A stretch of 25,813 bases of DNA from assembly GCF_040298565.1 (NCBI RefSeq), contig NZ_JBEPAK010000090.1, forward strand, positions 1 through 25,813, in the 5' to 3' direction. Every line of letters begins with the position of its first letter. Positions within the stretch are counted from its first letter, which is position 1. The notes below the pieces were generated by a model. The model did not search any database and was not told where the DNA came from. It saw only the letters and a program-made list of their open reading frames with translations. Below, piece by piece: positions 23,115-25,813 of the stretch. Both the position numbers and the translations under genes were made by a program. Source of the DNA: Kitasatospora sp040298565 (GTDB taxonomy: Bacteria; Actinomycetota; Actinomycetes; Streptomycetales; Streptomycetaceae).

Positions 23115-23206
23115 CCTTCCTTGGTTGCGCCTGCCCGTGGGCGCTGAAGTCCGAAGCTCGGCGCCGCGCCGCCCGCTTCGTCGGCGGACCATGCCAGGAT
23201 GGAGTT

Positions 23207-23803
23207 ATGGCGAAGACCGGTACCACCACTCAGGACCTGCGCTCGGCGATCGAGCGCAGCGGCTACTACCCGGCCCTGGTGTCCGAGGCGGTGGAGGCCG
23301 CGGTGGGCCCGGAGCCGATCAGCTCGTACCTGGTGCACCAGGAGACGACCTTCGACTCCAACGAGGTGCGCCGTCACGTGACGGTGCTGGTGCTGACCCC
23401 GACCCGGTTCGTGGTGAGCCACACCGACGAGCAGTCGGGCGACGCCGGCAGCCCCGCGGTGCCGTTCGCGACGACCTCGACGGAGAGCGTCCGGCTGGAC
23501 CGGATCGGCTCGGTCGTGCTGAGCCGGATGGTCGCCAACCCGGAGACGTACACCCCGGGCACGCTGCCCCGCGAGGTGGTGCTGACGATCGGGTGGGGCG
23601 CGGTGCAGCGCCTGGACCTGGAACCGGCCGGCTGTTCGGACCCGAACTGCGAGGCCGACCACGGCTACACCGGCTCGGCGACGGCCGACGACCTCTCGCT
23701 GCGGGTGAGCGAGGCCGGTGACGGCCCGGAGACGGTGGCCCAGGCGCTGGAGTTCGCCCGGGCGCTGTCCGACGCGACGATCGTCAACGGCCCGCGGGGT
23801 TGA
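23207..23803 (+). CDS. DUF5998 family protein, function unknown
   Basis: The 198-residue soluble protein resembles the actinobacterial DUF5998 family by gestalt and gene neighbourhood. It has no membrane segment. The N-terminal 60 residues look helical (DLRSAIERSGYYPALVSEAV). A strand-rich middle contains YLVHQETTFDSNEVRRHVTV. A Cys pair lies at C143 and C148 in GCSDPNCEADHGY, possibly a metal or redox site. The ATG at 23207 has no good Shine-Dalgarno sequence; CAGGAT ends 6 nt before it, so the message might be leaderless. Its stop overlaps the TTG of the next gene. Its conserved position beside the phosphodiesterase gene suggests a linked function, not identifiable here. Confidence 0.85.
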   Translation: MAKTGTTTQDLRSAIERSGYYPALVSEAVEAAVGPEPISSYLVHQETTFDSNEVRRHVTVLVLTPTRFVVSHTDEQSGDAGSPAVPFATTSTESVRLDRIGSVVLSRMVANPETYTPGTLPREVVLTIGWGAVQRLDLEPAGCSDPNCEADHGYTGSATADDLSLRVSEAGDGPETVAQALEFARALSDATIVNGPRG

Positions 23804-25035
23804 CCCCGGCCGAGTCCGCCGCTTCCGACCGCTACGAATCCGGTTCCATGTCCTTCGCACCCTCCGACGGCTACGACGCCTTCGAGATCCTCGACCCGGC
23901 CGCGGCCCCCGCGCCCCCCTACGGCAGCGGCTCGCTCAGCGACCTGCTGCCCTCGGTGGCGGCGGGGCTGGGCGTCCCGGGGTTCACCGCGACGCTGCCG
24001 ATCGCCCCGGCCGACCGGGCGGTGGTGTTCCTGGTGGACGGCCTCGGCTGGGAGCTGCTGCTGCGCCACCCCGAGTACGCGCCCTTCCTGTCCTCGCTGG
24101 CCGGCAGCTCGCTGGGCGGCTCCGGCCGTCCGCTGACCGCGGGCTTCCCGTCCACCACCGCGACCTCGCTGGCCTCGGTCGGCACCGGCACCCCGCCGGG
24201 ACTGCACGGACTGGTCGGGTACACGGTGGCGGTGCCGGGCACCGACTACCTGATGAACCAGCTGCGCTGGCAGCCGCACACCGACCCGCAGGTCTGGCAG
24301 CCCTACCCGACGGTCTTCGAACTCACCGAGCGGGCCGGGGTGGCGACCGCCCAGGTGTCCTCCCCGCTGTTCGCCCAGACCCCGCTGACCAGGGTGGCCC
24401 TCTCCGGCGGCACCTTCCTCGGCCGCACCACGGGCGAGGAGCGGATGGACCAGGCCGCCGCCTGGCTGGCCGAGCACGACCGGGCGCTGGTGTACACCTA
24501 CGTCAGCGAGCTGGACGGCGCCGGCCACCGCTTCGGCGTGGACTCCGACGAGTGGCGGATGACGCTGGACGCGGTGGACCGGCTGGCCCGCCGCCTGGCC
24601 GAGCGGCTGCCGCCGCGCTCGGTGATGTACGTGACCGCGGACCACGGCATGATCGACATCGCGCCGGAGGACCGGATCGACTTCGACGAGGACTGGGAGC
24701 TCGGCGCCGGTGTCGCCCTGCTCGGCGGCGAGGGGCGGGCCCGGCACGTGTACGCCGTCCCGGGCGCCGCGGCCGACGTGCACGCGGTCTGGAGCGAGGT
24801 GCTGGGGGACCGGATGTGGGTGGCCACCCGGGACCAGGCGATCGCGGCGGGCTGGTTCGGCCCCGCCGTCGACGAGCGGGTGTACCGGCGGATCGGCGAC
24901 GTGGTTGCGGCGGCCCGCGACGACATCGCCGTCACCGCCTCCCGCAACGAGCCCGGGGAGTCCGCGATGATCGGCCTGCACGGCTCGATGACCCCGGTCG
25001 AGCAGTTCGTGCCGCTGCTCGAAGTCCGCGGCTGA
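23800..25035 (+). CDS. Alkaline phosphatase superfamily protein, nucleotide pyrophosphatase/phosphodiesterase type
   Basis: The 411-residue protein has the metal-site motifs of the type I phosphodiesterase/nucleotide pyrophosphatase branch. They are VVFLVDGLGWE (first metal Asp), GFPSTTATSLASVGTG (the Thr nucleophile in FPSTT), SELDGAGHRFG (Asp and His ligands), and TADHGMIDI (Asp-His ligands). A final histidine is expected in GLHGSMTP. Such enzymes cleave phosphodiester or pyrophosphate bonds with two zinc ions; the substrate is unknown. There is no signal peptide. TTG at 23800 overlaps the upstream stop and suggests coupling; ATG 23848 would give 395 residues and is equally possible because neither has a clear ribosome binding site. 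Confidence 0.9.
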   Translation: MTPAESAASDRYESGSMSFAPSDGYDAFEILDPAAAPAPPYGSGSLSDLLPSVAAGLGVPGFTATLPIAPADRAVVFLVDGLGWELLLRHPEYAPFLSSLAGSSLGGSGRPLTAGFPSTTATSLASVGTGTPPGLHGLVGYTVAVPGTDYLMNQLRWQPHTDPQVWQPYPTVFELTERAGVATAQVSSPLFAQTPLTRVALSGGTFLGRTTGEERMDQAAAWLAEHDRALVYTYVSELDGAGHRFGVDSDEWRMTLDAVDRLARRLAERLPPRSVMYVTADHGMIDIAPEDRIDFDEDWELGAGVALLGGEGRARHVYAVPGAAADVHAVWSEVLGDRMWVATRDQAIAAGWFGPAVDERVYRRIGDVVAAARDDIAVTASRNEPGESAMIGLHGSMTPVEQFVPLLEVRG

Positions 25036-25096
25036 GCCGGTCCGTTGACCTGCCTGCGCCCGAACCCTCCCGATCTGAAAGGCCCTTGCTCCACCC

Positions 25097-25756
25097 ATGG
25101 CTGAACTGGTGTTCTTCTCGGGCACGATGGACTGCGGCAAGTCGACGCTGGCCCTGCAGATGGACCACAACCACACCGCGCGCGGCCGTCAGGGCGTGAT
25201 CCTGACCCGCAACGACCGTGCGGGCGCGGCGACCATCTCCAGCCGTCTGGGCCTGCGCGCCGACGCGGTCGAGGTGACGGACGACTTCGACTTCCACGCG
25301 CACGTGGTGCAGCGGCTCTCGGCCGGCGGCCGGGTGGACTACCTGATCTGCGACGAGGCGCAGTTCTTCGCCGCCGAGCAGGTCGACCAACTGGCCCGGG
25401 TGGTGGACGAGCTGGGCATCGACGTCTACACCTTCGGCATCACCACCGACTTCCGCACCCGGCTCTTCCCGGGGTCGCAGCGGCTCATCGAGCTGGCCGA
25501 CCGGGTGGAGGTGCTCCAGGTCGAGGCCCTGTGCTGGTGCGGCGCGCGGGCGACCCACAACGCCCGGACGGTCGGCGGGGTGATGGTGGTCGAGGGCGCC
25601 CAGGTGGTGATCGGCGACATCTCGGTGAAGGAGGACGAGGTCGGCTACGAGGTGCTGTGCCGACGGCACCACCGCCGCCGGCTGACCGCCGCGACCGCCC
25701 GGGCGTCGGTGCTCTCCCCGGACGTGCTGCCCTTCGAGGAGCAGTCGCACCTCTGA
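25097..25756 (+). CDS. tdk: Thymidine kinase (TK1 type)
   Basis: The 219-residue protein is a TK1-family thymidine kinase, which phosphorylates thymidine to dTMP with ATP in nucleotide salvage. Walker A is SGTMDCGKST with K15, and the Walker B/catalytic region is ICDEAQFF with D86 and catalytic base E87. The segment YTFGITTDF matches the family's YGLRTDF. The zinc-binding lasso is represented by C146 and C148 (CWCG) and C188 with H191 (CRRHH), so one usual cysteine seems replaced by histidine. It follows the phosphodiesterase gene by 61 nt with only a distant GAAAGG upstream, so the start is accepted on homology. The rest of the window (25757-25813) holds no gene. Confidence 0.93.
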   Translation: MAELVFFSGTMDCGKSTLALQMDHNHTARGRQGVILTRNDRAGAATISSRLGLRADAVEVTDDFDFHAHVVQRLSAGGRVDYLICDEAQFFAAEQVDQLARVVDELGIDVYTFGITTDFRTRLFPGSQRLIELADRVEVLQVEALCWCGARATHNARTVGGVMVVEGAQVVIGDISVKEDEVGYEVLCRRHHRRRLTAATARASVLSPDVLPFEEQSHL

Positions 25757-25813
25757 GACCGCACCGGCGCGGCGGCGCTCCCTAGGGCCCGTCTTCAAAC
25801 CCCCGCAGGCGGG

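Noticed and set aside
20109..23192. A 1027-codon open frame on the minus strand opposite patA
   Set aside because: It is a GC-skew shadow: its composition is Gly/Val/Arg/His-rich with no domain, and it lies antisense to a fully recognisable gene. The same applies to long minus-strand frames at 3232-4836, 14352-15779 and 15803-17365.
23115..23206. Terminator after patA
   Set aside because: The only pairing is five bases (GCGCC/GGCGC) around an 8-nt loop, too weak to call.

Overview
The window reads as chromosomal DNA of a streptomycete (Streptomyces or Kitasatospora). Base composition is very GC-rich and almost every codon ends in G or C. GTG starts and ATGA-type overlaps are common. The gene content (parC, an M16 peptidase pair, ptsH, a patA-type acetyltransferase, a DUF5998 gene, a nucleotide pyrophosphatase family gene) matches a neighbourhood I remember from Streptomyces chromosomes; that synteny is recollection, not a search. 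I see no rRNA, tRNA, CRISPR array or complete insertion sequence.

Layout. 1-72 is an almost pure G/C tract. 175-2567 (+) holds a small membrane protein and a NarL-type two-component system. 2693-4986 (+) is a DUF485 protein plus a sodium:solute symporter of the acetate permease type, closed by a strong hairpin and followed by 36-bp tandem repeats. 5236-7517 (-) is a CitA/DcuS-type sensor kinase and its regulator. Divergent from it, 7734-10568 (+) is a complete ABC importer of the nitrate/sulfonate/taurine/NMT1 class. 10748-11650 (-) is a sucrase/ferredoxin-like protein and 11775-14225 (-) is topoisomerase IV subunit A. Divergent from parC, 14529-17248 (+) encodes an active and an inactive M16 subunit. 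17566-18759 (+) is the RNA ligase rtcB, facing a free-standing LAGLIDADG homing endonuclease at 18801-19616 (-). 19760-20041 (-) is ptsH with a DasR operator upstream. 20268-25756 (+) carries patA, a DUF5998 gene, a phosphodiesterase family gene and thymidine kinase.

Most notable signal. Inside rtcB, codons 149-196 (18010-18153) abandon the host codon usage: 23 of 48 codons end in A or T, against 4 of 148 upstream, and 18043-18105 is about 43% GC. The protein is unchanged across the patch, and the patch encodes the most conserved metal-binding motifs (GGGNHH and HSGSRG). Deviation is milder in codons 197-311 (10 of 115) and gone in codons 312-397 (1 of 86). The next gene downstream is a two-motif LAGLIDADG endonuclease with a Myb-like tail. 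The simplest model joining these facts is intronless homing: the endonuclease targets the conserved rtcB motif in other genomes, and the resident allele is protected by synonymous recoding. This is inference and has clear tests.

Functional links. Two sensor systems flank three solute transport modules (DUF485/symporter, ABC importer). HPr and the PatA-like acetyltransferase share one divergent intergenic region with a near-consensus DasR site, which could tie N-acetylglucosamine sensing to acetyl-CoA metabolism.
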